A stretch of DNA of 35,197 nt. Source: Acidobacteriaceae bacterium. Lineage in GTDB: Bacteria; Acidobacteriota; Terriglobia; Terriglobales; Acidobacteriaceae. The notes under the pieces were generated by a model. That model worked only from the letters and a program-made list of their open reading frames with translations, searched no databases and was not told where the DNA came from. Positions 15,986 to 23,273 of the stretch are shown one piece after another. Numbering within the stretch: position 1 is the first letter of the stretch; the number at the start of each line of letters is the position of its first letter. The stretch covers positions 1 to 35,197 of the forward strand of contig JASHTS010000094.1 in assembly GCA_030040425.1 (NCBI GenBank), in the 5' to 3' direction. Position numbers and translations under genes: made by a program.

Positions 15986-16099
15986 TCCCTCAGGGCTAAA
16001 GCCCCAATGTTTATGCGGTTTCTCGCGGCCCGGCTCAAGTCACCTCATCGAGCACAAATCGCTCGATGGGGACGCGCGGCAAGCCGTGCCCTTTTACAA
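15986..16099. repeat. Degenerate copy of a two-hairpin dispersed repeat
   Basis: The segment opens TCCCTCAGGGCTAAAGCCCC, which parallels TCCCTCTGGGGCTGAAGCCCC-type sequence at 34813 in this window. It ends with GCCGTGCCCTTTTACAA, parallel to GTCGTGCCCTTTCAAAA at 34868. The first hairpin is GGGCT-AA-AGCCC (15993-16004). The second end hairpin is partly decayed. Between them lies an extra hairpin with perfect 8-bp arms CATCGAGC (16046-16053) and GCTCGATG (16061-16068), extendable to 11 bp with one G-T pair (16043-16071). I read it as an older or enlarged relative of the copy at 34811-34881. Confidence 0.5.
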
Positions 16100-16160
16100 T
16101 GCCATTGATGCGACCAGTTCCAGCGTGGTGAGTCCGAAACTCGATGAAGAACAAGCGCAG

Positions 16161-16209
16161 ATCCTTCGGCTCCATTTGGCGCAAAAACGCGCCAAATTAC
16201 GCTCAGGAT
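16161..16209. repeat. 49-bp nested hairpin repeat, copy 1
   Basis: Outer arms ATCCT (16161-16165) and AGGAT (16205-16209) are embedded in conserved ATCCTTCGGCTCC and CGCTCAGGATGAC flanks. Inside is a perfect 9-bp stem ATTTGGCGC (16174-16182) / GCGCCAAAT (16189-16197) with a 6-base loop. A second copy of exactly the same length lies at 16332-16380 with the same flanks but a different inner stem. Confidence 0.7.
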
Positions 16210-16248
16210 GACCCCAAGAATTATGCTGCGAACGTTAGAGACGGGACA

Positions 16249-16426
16249 CTAGGGCGTATCGACATATAGGTTTGGCGAGAATCTCTGAAAATTGGGCGTT
16301 GTACGCGGTTAATGGTGAAAAGCAACTGGGGATCCTTCGGCTCCGCAGGTGCAACAAGCCGCACCTGCTTCGCTCAGGATGACAAGCGCTTTATTTTCAG
16401 CTTGCCTATGTGTCGATACGGACTAG
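16249..16426. mobile_element. 178-bp MITE-like element with 22-bp terminal inverted repeats
   Basis: The ends 16249-16270 and 16405-16426 are inverted copies of each other with 19 of 22 positions matching, sharing the core CGTATCGACA. Both ends carry CTAG at the outer edge, which could be a 4-bp target duplication of the YTAR kind made by IS5-type transposases, or part of the terminal repeat. The interior has no open frame for a transposase. A further inner inverted pair, CTGAAAAT (16285-16292) and ATTTTCAG (16393-16400), surrounds the second 49-bp hairpin repeat, so the element is a nested palindrome. It is probably non-autonomous and moved by a transposase elsewhere. Confidence 0.5.
16332..16380. 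repeat. 49-bp nested hairpin repeat, copy 2 (inside the MITE-like element)
   Basis: The outer arms ATCCT (16332-16336) and AGGAT (16376-16380) and their flanks are the same as in copy 1. The inner stem is GCAGGTGC (16345-16352) / GCACCTGC (16361-16368) with an 8-base loop. The inner stem sequence is unrelated to copy 1, yet pairing is perfect in both and the total length is identical. Confidence 0.7.
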
Positions 16427-16937
16427 GGGACCCGGGGGACCAGCGAGCGCTTCCTTGTTCCCCAATAGCCCTGTGGGCGAACGGCAGACCCTCCCCCCGG
16501 GAATCTGGCGGCAAATTCCTTGTTTTCAATATGTTAGCGCGAAAGCCCCGCGGTAAAATCCTCATATCACAGAAGTTACCTGCAGATTCCTGCAAGCAAA
16601 GCGGATAGGGCCGCTTTTTCGAGCCTGGGTCCGGTTGCACGTTGTGCCCCAGGGCCGCCGGAGCAGGCAGCTATTCTCATTGTGCGCCGAGGAGGGGTAA
16701 TTTTCTGCAAAGAGACCGCTCGCGGGTGCGGAAGGGGAGGGCTTCGGACCGAAGCTGGTCAAGAACTGCTCCGGCTGCTGCTCGAGGCGCTGCCGACGAC
16801 TCGAACGGCATCGGGATCCATGGAAGGGCCCACGCACGCGGGTCCCGCCGAAATGAGAGAAGTCTTATCGCAGCTTTCCGCGCCGGCTCTTCGAATTGCA
16901 CGCCATCGCCTTGCAAGTCTTTCGAAAGGCCGTGAAC
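16427..16937. other. Intergenic DNA upstream of the PilZ gene, no gene recognised
   Basis: About 510 bp right of the MITE-like element. Open frames exist on both strands but none has a domain, a ribosome-binding site or a sensible composition. The left part has G- and C-runs (near 16426-16440 and 16491-16500). The stretch 16545-16610 looks like repeat-derived DNA, but no partner is present in this window. The PilZ promoter should lie in the right part; I cannot identify it. Confidence 0.5.
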
Positions 16938-17423
16938 GTGCCTGCCAAGGATCGCCGCGACAGCGACCGCTATGAGATGAATCGAGCCAAGGGCGCGGTG
17001 GTGCGGAACAAGGTTTCCACGCCGTGTGAGTTTCTGGACATGAGCATGAGCGGGTGCTCGCTGACGCTGGAACGGCCCTTCACCGCGGGCGCGCTCGCCG
17101 AGGTGGAAGTAGTTCTGGCGGTTGCAGGGATGGTGCTGGAGATCCGCGGAACGGTGCAGTGGGTCAGGGAGGGCAACACCGTTGGCGTGCGGTTTCACCG
17201 CGCTTCGGAGAAGGCAAAGAACGATCTGGCAGCCCTGCTTACCTGCCTGATCGATGAGAGTGCGACTGGCGCCGTGGTCGAGGCCCTGACGGCCGCCGAA
17301 GGCCGCGAGGAGACAGAGGTTCTTTCCGTGCGCTCAACGGATTCCCAGGAAAGCGATCGGGAAATTGCGCAGGAGGAGGGCCGAGAGCAACCAGTGGGCG
17401 AACGCAGCGCGGGCGAGAGCTGA
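16938..17423 (+). CDS. PilZ-domain c-di-GMP-binding protein
   Basis: The 161-residue protein carries both c-di-GMP-binding signatures of PilZ: RDSDR near the N-terminus (RxxxR) and DMSMSG (D/NxSxxG), followed by the beta-barrel (ALAEVEVVLAV, LEIRGTVQWVREGNTVGVRFHR). After about residue 100 there is a helical stretch and then an acidic, Glu/Ser-rich tail of about 50 residues with no known domain. The start is uncertain. GTG 16938 has AAAGG eight bases upstream and gives a protein beginning just before the RxxxR motif; GTG 16932 and TTG 16896 are possible. It is a single-domain effector that should relay c-di-GMP level to an unknown partner. It stands alone between repeat-rich DNA and the convergent comEC gene. 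Confidence 0.8.
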   Translation: MPAKDRRDSDRYEMNRAKGAVVRNKVSTPCEFLDMSMSGCSLTLERPFTAGALAEVEVVLAVAGMVLEIRGTVQWVREGNTVGVRFHRASEKAKNDLAALLTCLIDESATGAVVEALTAAEGREETEVLSVRSTDSQESDREIAQEEGREQPVGERSAGES

Positions 17424-17441
17424 CGAGCGGCGTTTTACAGC

Positions 17442-17459
17442 CGGCCGAGTTTCCGGCCG
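17442..17459. terminator. Short GC hairpin between convergent PilZ and comEC genes
   Basis: CGGCCG (17442-17447) and CGGCCG (17454-17459) pair around a six-base loop in the 69-bp gap between the two stop codons. There is no T-run on either side, so it could be a weak bidirectional terminator or only a stabilising hairpin. Confidence 0.3.
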
Positions 17460-17492
17460 ATCGAAGAAGAATCCCGATGGACGCTGAATTCG

Positions 17493-20177
17493 CTATTGGC
17501 AGCCGAAATCCGGCGCGGTGGTCTTTCCATTGAGAACAAAGCAGGAGATTCCGTTGATGTCGGTGCGCAGGGTGCGCACGTGGGCGAGGCCGAGTTCTTC
17601 CAGAACCTCCTGGCGTGGGTGATGATAGCGATTGTGCAGGCCGCAGGAGATGACGGCCCATTGCGGCGCAACGCGGGCGAGAAATTCCGGGCGGGTGGAG
17701 GTGATGCTGCCGTGGTGGCCGACCTTGAGCAGCGTGCTGGCCAGGCCCGGCTCGGCGAGCATCGCGTCTTCAATAGGGGCCTCGGCGTCGCCTTCGAGCA
17801 GGACTGAAGTTGCGCCGTAAGCGACGTGCAGAACCAGGGAATCGTCGTTGGAAGCGTCGGCGCCGGGCTGGTAGTCGCGCATGGGGGCGAGGACGTGAAT
17901 CTGCGCCAGGCCGAAGGGGAAGGCGTCGGCGGCGCGCAGGGTGCGCACGGCGATGCGCAGGCCGGCGGCTTCGGCGAGCAGCGCTTTGTAAGCGGGAATG
18001 GGAGGATTGTTGCCGACCCAGAGCTCGCGGGGATGGAAGTTGCGCAGGACGGAGGGCAGCCCGCCCATGTGATCGGAGTGGGCATGGGTGAGGGCGACGG
18101 CGTCAAGATGGCGGATGCCGCGCGACCAGAGCGCGGGCGAGACCACTTCTTCGCCGATGTCGAAGTCCTGCGGCGCCTGGCGCGGACCTCCGCCGAAGCC
18201 GCCGCCGTCGATGAGGAGGGTTTTGCCGTCGGGCGTGATGAGCAGCAGCGAGTCGCCCTGGCCCACGTCAATGGCTTCGAGGAGCAAGGAACCGCGCGGG
18301 CGCTCGACCGGGCGTGGCACGACCGCAACGGCGCCAGCAAAGAGCAGGGCGGCCCAGATCGCAACCCGGGCGGCATGGCGCGGCCAGCGGTTTTTGCGGC
18401 TGCGGTGGGCGAGCACGATCGCCGCGGCGAGCAGGACGCAGGACGCGGCCGCCTGACCGAAGAGCGGAGACGCGACGCGCAGGTCGCCGAGCGCAAACGA
18501 GCCGAAGAGATGAACCAGGCCGACGCCGCAGTGCAGAGTGAGCGCGACGGCGGCGGCCGGGAGGATCGCGGCCGCAGGCCAAAGGGCGAGCGCAGCCAGC
18601 GTGACCAGCGCGGCGGGAATGAGCACAGCCAGCAACGGCAGGATGAGGAGATTGACAGGCAGCGCGAAGAGGGTGATGCGATGAAAGTAGACGGCCATGG
18701 GCAGGGCCATGACCAGCTCGATGATTGCAGAAACCGCAATGAGCTCAACCAGCCGGAGAACGGAACGGAGGGCTGCGGGAAACACGCGCCAGGCAAGTGA
18801 AGGATGGAAGGCGGATTGGAGCCGCTGCGCAAACATGCGCAGGGTGACGCGAAACTGGGCGATCGCCGGCGGGAGTTTGGGGTCGATGGCGAGGAGGCGG
18901 AGATCGCGCGTGGCGTTGAGATAGGGGTGGACCGTGGATTGGAGCAGCGGCGCGGCGATGCCGGCGATGGCGATGACGGCGAGCAGCGTCATTTGCAGGC
19001 TGGCGTCAAAGAGGCTGCGCGGATTCGCGGCGAGCAGACATAGAGCGGCAAAACCGATGAGGTTCATGGGATTGCGCTGGCGATAGAGAAGCCGGCCGAG
19101 AAGGTAGAGGGCGATCATCCAGAAAGAGCGCTGGACCGGCGTGGCGAAGCCGGTGAAGAGCGCATAGGCGAGGGACGCGAAGATGGTGAGAAGCGTGGCC
19201 GGAACGCGCGGCAGGCGCAGGCGGCGCGCCAGCCAGAAGCAGATGCCGGCGACCACGGCGAGATGAAAGCCGGAGACGACGAGCATGTGAAAGGAGCCGG
19301 TGCGCTCGAAGCCTGCGCGCAGATGCTCGTTCAAATAGGTGCGGTCGCCGGCCACCATGGCGGCGAGCATGGCGGTGTCATCGGGTGAGAGACGCAGCGG
19401 CGCAGGCAGGTTGCGCATGCGACCCGGCAGCGCCATGAGACGCGAGGTGGTGGCATGCTGCCAGGCAGTCACGCGGCAGGCGAGGAAAGCGCCCGGAGCC
19501 GGGCCGAGGCGGTCGATGTGATCGATGGCGACGGTTGCGGTGGAAGTGATGCCCTGCGCGAGGAGGTAATCGGCGCGGCTCCAGACGCCGGGATCGTGAT
19601 AGATCTCCGGTGGCAGCAGGCGAACCACGGCTCGGATGCGCTCGCCGCAGCGAAACGGCGCGAGGGATGACGGCGCTGCGGGCCAACGAACCGTGAGGCG
19701 GATGCCGCCGCTCAAGGGAACCTGGGCGTCGACGGTGTCAGTGACCTGCTCGACGCTCAACACGCGCACGTCGACACGTTGCGAGGGCGCATTGAGCGTG
19801 GGCTCGTCGAGATTCTGCTCGGCCTGCGTAAGCACAGGGCCGGTATCGGAGACGGCGCCTTCGACAGTGCGCAGCAGATCGTCAGAGAGCGCGGCGAGTG
19901 CGGGCGCGGGAGCCGGCTGCGGCTGCAGAAGCGCGCACCAGAGGCCGAGCAGGAACCACAAGGCGGCCAAAGGAGCCCAGGCAACCCGTTGAGCACGCAG
20001 GGCGGCCAGGCATGCGAGCGCGGCGATGAGGGCCAGAGCGATAAGAACCCAACCCGGGCGCAGCCAGAAGAGCCGCGCAGAGGCGATGCCGGCCGCAAAC
20101 AGACACGCGGCATAAAAGAGCGGCACGGCGGAAAAGCCGGCCGCGGACTGCCCGCTGGTGAGGGAATCCGGATGCAT
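17493..20177 (-). CDS. comEC: ComEC/Rec2 DNA-uptake channel protein
   Basis: The 894-residue polytopic protein has the three-part ComEC layout. First come N-terminal membrane helices and an OB-like domain (about 90-215, with VEGAVSDTGPVL and DYLLAQGI). The competence membrane domain follows (about 260-620, with LVVSGFHLAVVAGI and GFATPVQRSFWM). Last is a metallo-beta-lactamase domain at the C-terminus (from about 640) with DVGQGDSLLL, LLIDGGG and the metal motif HAHSDHMGG. ComEC carries single-stranded DNA across the inner membrane during transformation. The MBL motif is intact, so the nuclease-type site could work. ATG 20177 is used. The gene is the last of the valS-to-comEC run, 80 bp after rlmD. 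Competence genes of the pilus type are not in this window. Confidence 0.92.
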   Translation of the reverse strand: MHPDSLTSGQSAAGFSAVPLFYAACLFAAGIASARLFWLRPGWVLIALALIAALACLAALRAQRVAWAPLAALWFLLGLWCALLQPQPAPAPALAALSDDLLRTVEGAVSDTGPVLTQAEQNLDEPTLNAPSQRVDVRVLSVEQVTDTVDAQVPLSGGIRLTVRWPAAPSSLAPFRCGERIRAVVRLLPPEIYHDPGVWSRADYLLAQGITSTATVAIDHIDRLGPAPGAFLACRVTAWQHATTSRLMALPGRMRNLPAPLRLSPDDTAMLAAMVAGDRTYLNEHLRAGFERTGSFHMLVVSGFHLAVVAGICFWLARRLRLPRVPATLLTIFASLAYALFTGFATPVQRSFWMIALYLLGRLLYRQRNPMNLIGFAALCLLAANPRSLFDASLQMTLLAVIAIAGIAAPLLQSTVHPYLNATRDLRLLAIDPKLPPAIAQFRVTLRMFAQRLQSAFHPSLAWRVFPAALRSVLRLVELIAVSAIIELVMALPMAVYFHRITLFALPVNLLILPLLAVLIPAALVTLAALALWPAAAILPAAAVALTLHCGVGLVHLFGSFALGDLRVASPLFGQAAASCVLLAAAIVLAHRSRKNRWPRHAARVAIWAALLFAGAVAVVPRPVERPRGSLLLEAIDVGQGDSLLLITPDGKTLLIDGGGFGGGPRQAPQDFDIGEEVVSPALWSRGIRHLDAVALTHAHSDHMGGLPSVLRNFHPRELWVGNNPPIPAYKALLAEAAGLRIAVRTLRAADAFPFGLAQIHVLAPMRDYQPGADASNDDSLVLHVAYGATSVLLEGDAEAPIEDAMLAEPGLASTLLKVGHHGSITSTRPEFLARVAPQWAVISCGLHNRYHHPRQEVLEELGLAHVRTLRTDINGISCFVLNGKTTAPDFGCQ

Positions 20178-20257
20178 TCTGCCTGGTTGGGGAGTGTTGT
20201 GGATAAGCGTAGCAGGAGTTCGGGCCGCGTGGTACGCGAAGTTTGCGGCCGCATGAA

Positions 20258-21595
20258 TCAGCGGCGCAGGCGGGCGATGGTCTCAATGTGAAAGGTCTGC
20301 GGGAAGAGGTCGGCGAGGGCCAATTCTTCGATGGAGTATCCGGAAGCAAGGAGCGGGCGGAGATCGCGGGCCAGGGTGGTTGGATCGCAGGAGACGTAAA
20401 CCAGACCAGGTGCGGCAATTTGAGCGAGCAGCGCCGTAGTTTCGGCATCGAGGCCGGTGCGCGGAGGATCGAGAACAATGAGATCGGGAGTGAACCCATT
20501 GGACCCCTTGGCGAGCGCGCTACGCAGAAAATCGAGGGTCGTGGCGCGGATGGCTTCAGCGCTGGCTCCGGCGAGGTTGTGAACGAGCGCGGCGGCAGCG
20601 GATGGTGCGGATTCGACGGCGACGACGCGGGCAAAGCGGGAGGCAAGCTGCCGCGCGAAGAGACCGACGCCGGCGAAGAGGTCCCAGGCGAGCGCGCCCT
20701 GAGCATCGCCGAGGACACGATCGACGAGAGCGTCGACGAGCCGGCGATTCACCTGAAAGAACGCGCCGTGGTCGACGCGGTAGGGAAAGCCGGCGGCGCG
20801 ATAGGCAAGCGAGGAGGCGCCCCAATGGGCCAGACTGCGCGGCTGGCGATCGGGTGGGGCTATGGACGCGAGTTCAGCGCCGGCTAACTGCGGGATTCTT
20901 TCAGCGAGTGCACGGCAGAACGGTTGGAGAGAAGATTTTGCAGTGTCCGGAGCGGTGAGGCCGGCGAGGAGCGAGGTTTCCTCTGCGTCGCAGAAGAGGG
21001 AAAGCTCGGAAGGTTTTTGCTCGTGCGGCAGGCGGCGCACGATTTCGCCGGCGGCCAGCGCAGCGCGGACGAGCAAAGGCGCGGCGATGGGGCACTCGGC
21101 AACGGGCACGATCGCGTGCGAGCGGCGGCCGCGGTAGCCCGGGTTACCTGCGGCGTCGAAGGCGAGGCGGATGCGGTTGCGATAAGCCCAAGGCGAGGTT
21201 GAAAGCACGGCGATCGCATCCGGCGCCCGCACGCCGCCGCGCTCCAGTGTTTCGCGCAGGATCGATTGCTTGAATCGGAGCTGGGCGTCGTAGCTTGCGT
21301 GCTGATATTGGCAGCCGCCGCAGGCGCCGAAGTGGCGGCACGCGGGAACGATGCGGTCCGGAGCGGGAGCGACGATCTCCGCGATTTCAGCGGATGCGTA
21401 GCTCTTCTTCTCTTCGACAATTTGCACGCGAGCCTGCTCGCCGGGCAAGGCGAGAGGAATAAACACGGCTTTGCCCTGATCGCGCGCGAGGAAGGCGCCA
21501 CCGTAGATGGGCTTTTCAATCGTCACGAGCAGATCGGCGGCGGGGGCCGCTTTTTTCAGCCGGCGTTGTTGCGACAGCGGCGGACGACGTTTCAT
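20258..21595 (-). CDS. rlmD: 23S rRNA (uracil-C5)-methyltransferase, RlmD/RumA type
   Basis: The 445-residue protein shows an N-terminal TRAM domain (about 20-80) and the 4Fe-4S cysteine cluster CRHFGACGGC (Cys86, Cys92, Cys95) with a further Cys in VAECPI. SAM motif WDLFAGVGLFARQLA, LIVLDPPRTGLD, the catalytic VSCDPTTLARDL and the C-terminal FHIETIARLRR follow. This is the TrmA/RlmD/RlmC family, which methylates C5 of uridine using SAM. The iron-sulfur motif favours an RlmD-like enzyme acting on 23S rRNA (U1939 in E. coli) over TrmA; RlmC-like action cannot be excluded. Its ATG overlaps the stop of the upstream gene by 4 bp (ATGA), indicating coupled translation. Confidence 0.88.
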   Translation of the reverse strand: MKRRPPLSQQRRLKKAAPAADLLVTIEKPIYGGAFLARDQGKAVFIPLALPGEQARVQIVEEKKSYASAEIAEIVAPAPDRIVPACRHFGACGGCQYQHASYDAQLRFKQSILRETLERGGVRAPDAIAVLSTSPWAYRNRIRLAFDAAGNPGYRGRRSHAIVPVAECPIAAPLLVRAALAAGEIVRRLPHEQKPSELSLFCDAEETSLLAGLTAPDTAKSSLQPFCRALAERIPQLAGAELASIAPPDRQPRSLAHWGASSLAYRAAGFPYRVDHGAFFQVNRRLVDALVDRVLGDAQGALAWDLFAGVGLFARQLASRFARVVAVESAPSAAAALVHNLAGASAEAIRATTLDFLRSALAKGSNGFTPDLIVLDPPRTGLDAETTALLAQIAAPGLVYVSCDPTTLARDLRPLLASGYSIEELALADLFPQTFHIETIARLRR

Positions 21596-22329
21596 TGCTG
21601 GCTCATGTAGAAAAGGCTCAGGCGGGGCAGATTGTAGTGGACGAGCAACTGCTTCTGCACAAACTGGCGCTCCACCTGGCGCAGTTGCACTGCGCCCATG
21701 CGGCTGCGGTACGGGGCGAGCTCGCGCGCGGCGTGCTCTTTGAGGGCGACGAGGAGTTCTTCCGGCGCAGCGGCGTGGAGCTCGAAGAAGAGCTTTTCCT
21801 CGAGAACAGTGAGCGAGCGCTCGAGCGATTCAAGGTTGACGGCTTCGAGTTTGCCTTGCGCCGAAGATGTCGAGCCATCGGGAGTGGGGGCGCGCAGACC
21901 TCCGGCGAGTGCGCGCAGGCGCGCGGCAGTTGCGGCGCAGGCTTGCGGCGCGACCGCCGCCGCATCCAGTGCGGCGGCCGCCGACTCGAGATGAGCAGCC
22001 ACGCGCTGCTGTTCGAATCCTGACTCCTGCGCGGGTGCGCCGGCGGCTGGCGAACCGGTTGCAGCCTCGCTCAACGCAACGGCAGCTTCCATCACCGCCT
22101 GCGCGCACCAGGCGAGACCGTTGATGCGGCGCATGCGCGCGCGCTTCTGGCGCGATTCATAGCGATCGAACGCGGTGTCGATGCCGCGCAGCACGGCTTC
22201 AAGGGGAATGCCGGCTTCGCGCCAGGTCTCGATCAGCGCCCAGTCGAGCGTGGAGAGCAAAAGAATGGAGCCGCGGCGCTGCTGGAAGCGCTCTTCGATT
22301 TCAGTGAAATAGTTGAAGTAATTGCGCAC
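21592..22329 (-). CDS. Conserved-looking helical protein of unknown function
   Basis: The 245-residue product opens with NYFNYFTEIEERFQQRRGS, then LLLSTLDWALIETWREAGIPLEAVLRGIDTAFDRY and RMRRINGLAWCAQAVMEA. A low-complexity Ala-rich middle (about 100-160) and a helical C-terminus (LEEKLFFELHAAAPEELLVALK, LRQVERQFVQKQLLVHYNLPRLSLFYM) follow. I recognise no domain. GTG 22329 is chosen because TGAGG lies eight bases upstream and it begins ten bases after the coaX stop; a longer frame to 22443 would overlap coaX deeply. The stop overlaps the rlmD start. Its fixed place between coaX and rlmD, and coupling on both sides, suggest a cytosolic role expressed with these genes. I cannot say more about function. 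Confidence 0.7.
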   Translation of the reverse strand: MRNYFNYFTEIEERFQQRRGSILLLSTLDWALIETWREAGIPLEAVLRGIDTAFDRYESRQKRARMRRINGLAWCAQAVMEAAVALSEAATGSPAAGAPAQESGFEQQRVAAHLESAAAALDAAAVAPQACAATAARLRALAGGLRAPTPDGSTSSAQGKLEAVNLESLERSLTVLEEKLFFELHAAAPEELLVALKEHAARELAPYRSRMGAVQLRQVERQFVQKQLLVHYNLPRLSLFYMSQQ

Positions 22330-22339
22330 GGGCGCAGCC

Positions 22340-23269
22340 TCACGGCTTTCGTTCCTCGGGAACCGCGACGGCATGGATGGCGGCCGTGCGAGAGGCCTCG
22401 GCGCCGGGCTTTTCGCTTTGGCCGCGGCCGCGCGGGCGCACACCGCGGTTGCGCTCGAAGAGAATGCGAAGGCCGTCGAGGGTGAGCATCTCGTCGATCT
22501 CCTGGATGTAACGGGAGTCGGCGGCGATCATGCGCGCCAGGCCGCCGGTGGCGATGATACGGGGCTGCTGCGCCTGGGCGCCGAGTTCGCCGAGAATGCG
22601 CTCGATGATGCCGTCAACGAGGCCGATGTAGCCGAAGAAGATGCCGCTCTGCAGATGGCCGACGGTGTTGGTGCCGATGACCTTGCCCGGGCGCTTGATG
22701 TCGACGCGGGTGAGGCGCGCGGCGTGGTTAAAGAGCGCGTCGGCGCTGATGCCGAGGCCCGGCGAGATGGCCCCGCCCAGGTATTCGCCGCGCGCGGAGA
22801 CGACTTCAAACTTGGTGGCGGTGCCGAAATCGACCACGATGCACGGGCCGCCGTAGCGCGCGAAGGCAGAAACACAGTCGGCCAGGCGGTCGGCGCCGAG
22901 CTCGGTGGGATTGTCGATGAGCATGGGCATGCCGGTTTTGATGCCGGGCTCGACGAACATGGGATCCACGCGGAAGTACTTTTCGCAGACGCGCCGCAGG
23001 GTGGAATCGACCGGCGGCACCACGGAAGCGATGATGATGTGCGTTACCTGCGTGGTGGCGAGGCCGTCCATCTCAAAGAGATTCACGAAAAGGACGCCGT
23101 ACTCGTCGACGGTGCGGGAGCGGTGCGTGGTGACGCGCCAGTGGGCGACGAGCGCCCCACCCCCGCGACCAAGACCTGTCGCGGGGGGCCCCGGAGCGGG
23201 CTCGGGCCCGTCAATGTGGTAGAGGCCGAGCACGGTATTGGTATTGCCGACGTCGAGGGCGAGCAGCAT
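22340..23269 (-). CDS. coaX: Type III pantothenate kinase
   Basis: CoaX phosphorylates pantothenate, the first step of coenzyme A synthesis, in the cytosol, using an acetate-kinase/Hsp70-like ATPase fold. Motifs seen are LALDVGNTNTVLGLY (phosphate 1), TVDEYGVL, NPTELGADRLADC (pantothenate and ATP site), IVVDFGTATKFEVV (phosphate 2) and GGAISPGLGIS. The 309-residue length exceeds the usual about 255-265 for two reasons. There is an unusual Gly/Pro-rich insert of about 20 residues at positions 21-40, where the family normally has a tight beta-hairpin turn, and a charged, low-complexity tail of about 40 residues. The insert coincides with a DNA hairpin repeat (23160-23187). The start lies four bases after the birA stop. 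Confidence 0.93.
   Translation of the reverse strand: MLLALDVGNTNTVLGLYHIDGPEPAPGPPATGLGRGGGALVAHWRVTTHRSRTVDEYGVLFVNLFEMDGLATTQVTHIIIASVVPPVDSTLRRVCEKYFRVDPMFVEPGIKTGMPMLIDNPTELGADRLADCVSAFARYGGPCIVVDFGTATKFEVVSARGEYLGGAISPGLGISADALFNHAARLTRVDIKRPGKVIGTNTVGHLQSGIFFGYIGLVDGIIERILGELGAQAQQPRIIATGGLARMIAADSRYIQEIDEMLTLDGLRILFERNRGVRPRGRGQSEKPGAEASRTAAIHAVAVPEERKP
23160..23187. repeat. GC-rich hairpin repeat inside coaX
   Basis: Perfect 10-bp arms CCCCCGCGAC (23160-23169) and GTCGCGGGGG (23178-23187) enclose the loop CAAGACCT. It encodes about residues 28-37 of CoaX, in the middle of a Gly/Pro insert that other CoaX proteins lack as far as I know. The frame is kept. I read it as an insertion of a small palindromic element into the gene. 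Confidence 0.5.
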
Positions 23270-23273
23270 GGAT

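Noticed and set aside
15986..16426. CRISPR array
   Set aside because: The repeats are hairpins of different families at irregular distances, with no regular spacers and no cas genes.
16427..16937. tmRNA, tRNA or other structured RNA gene in the gene-poor stretch
   Set aside because: I found no cloverleaf, CCA end, anticodon arm or tag-peptide frame.
17435..18832. A 465-codon minus-strand frame overlapping comEC in another register
   Set aside because: The translation is Ser/Pro/Arg-rich low complexity; the ComEC frame holds the HxHxDH motif.
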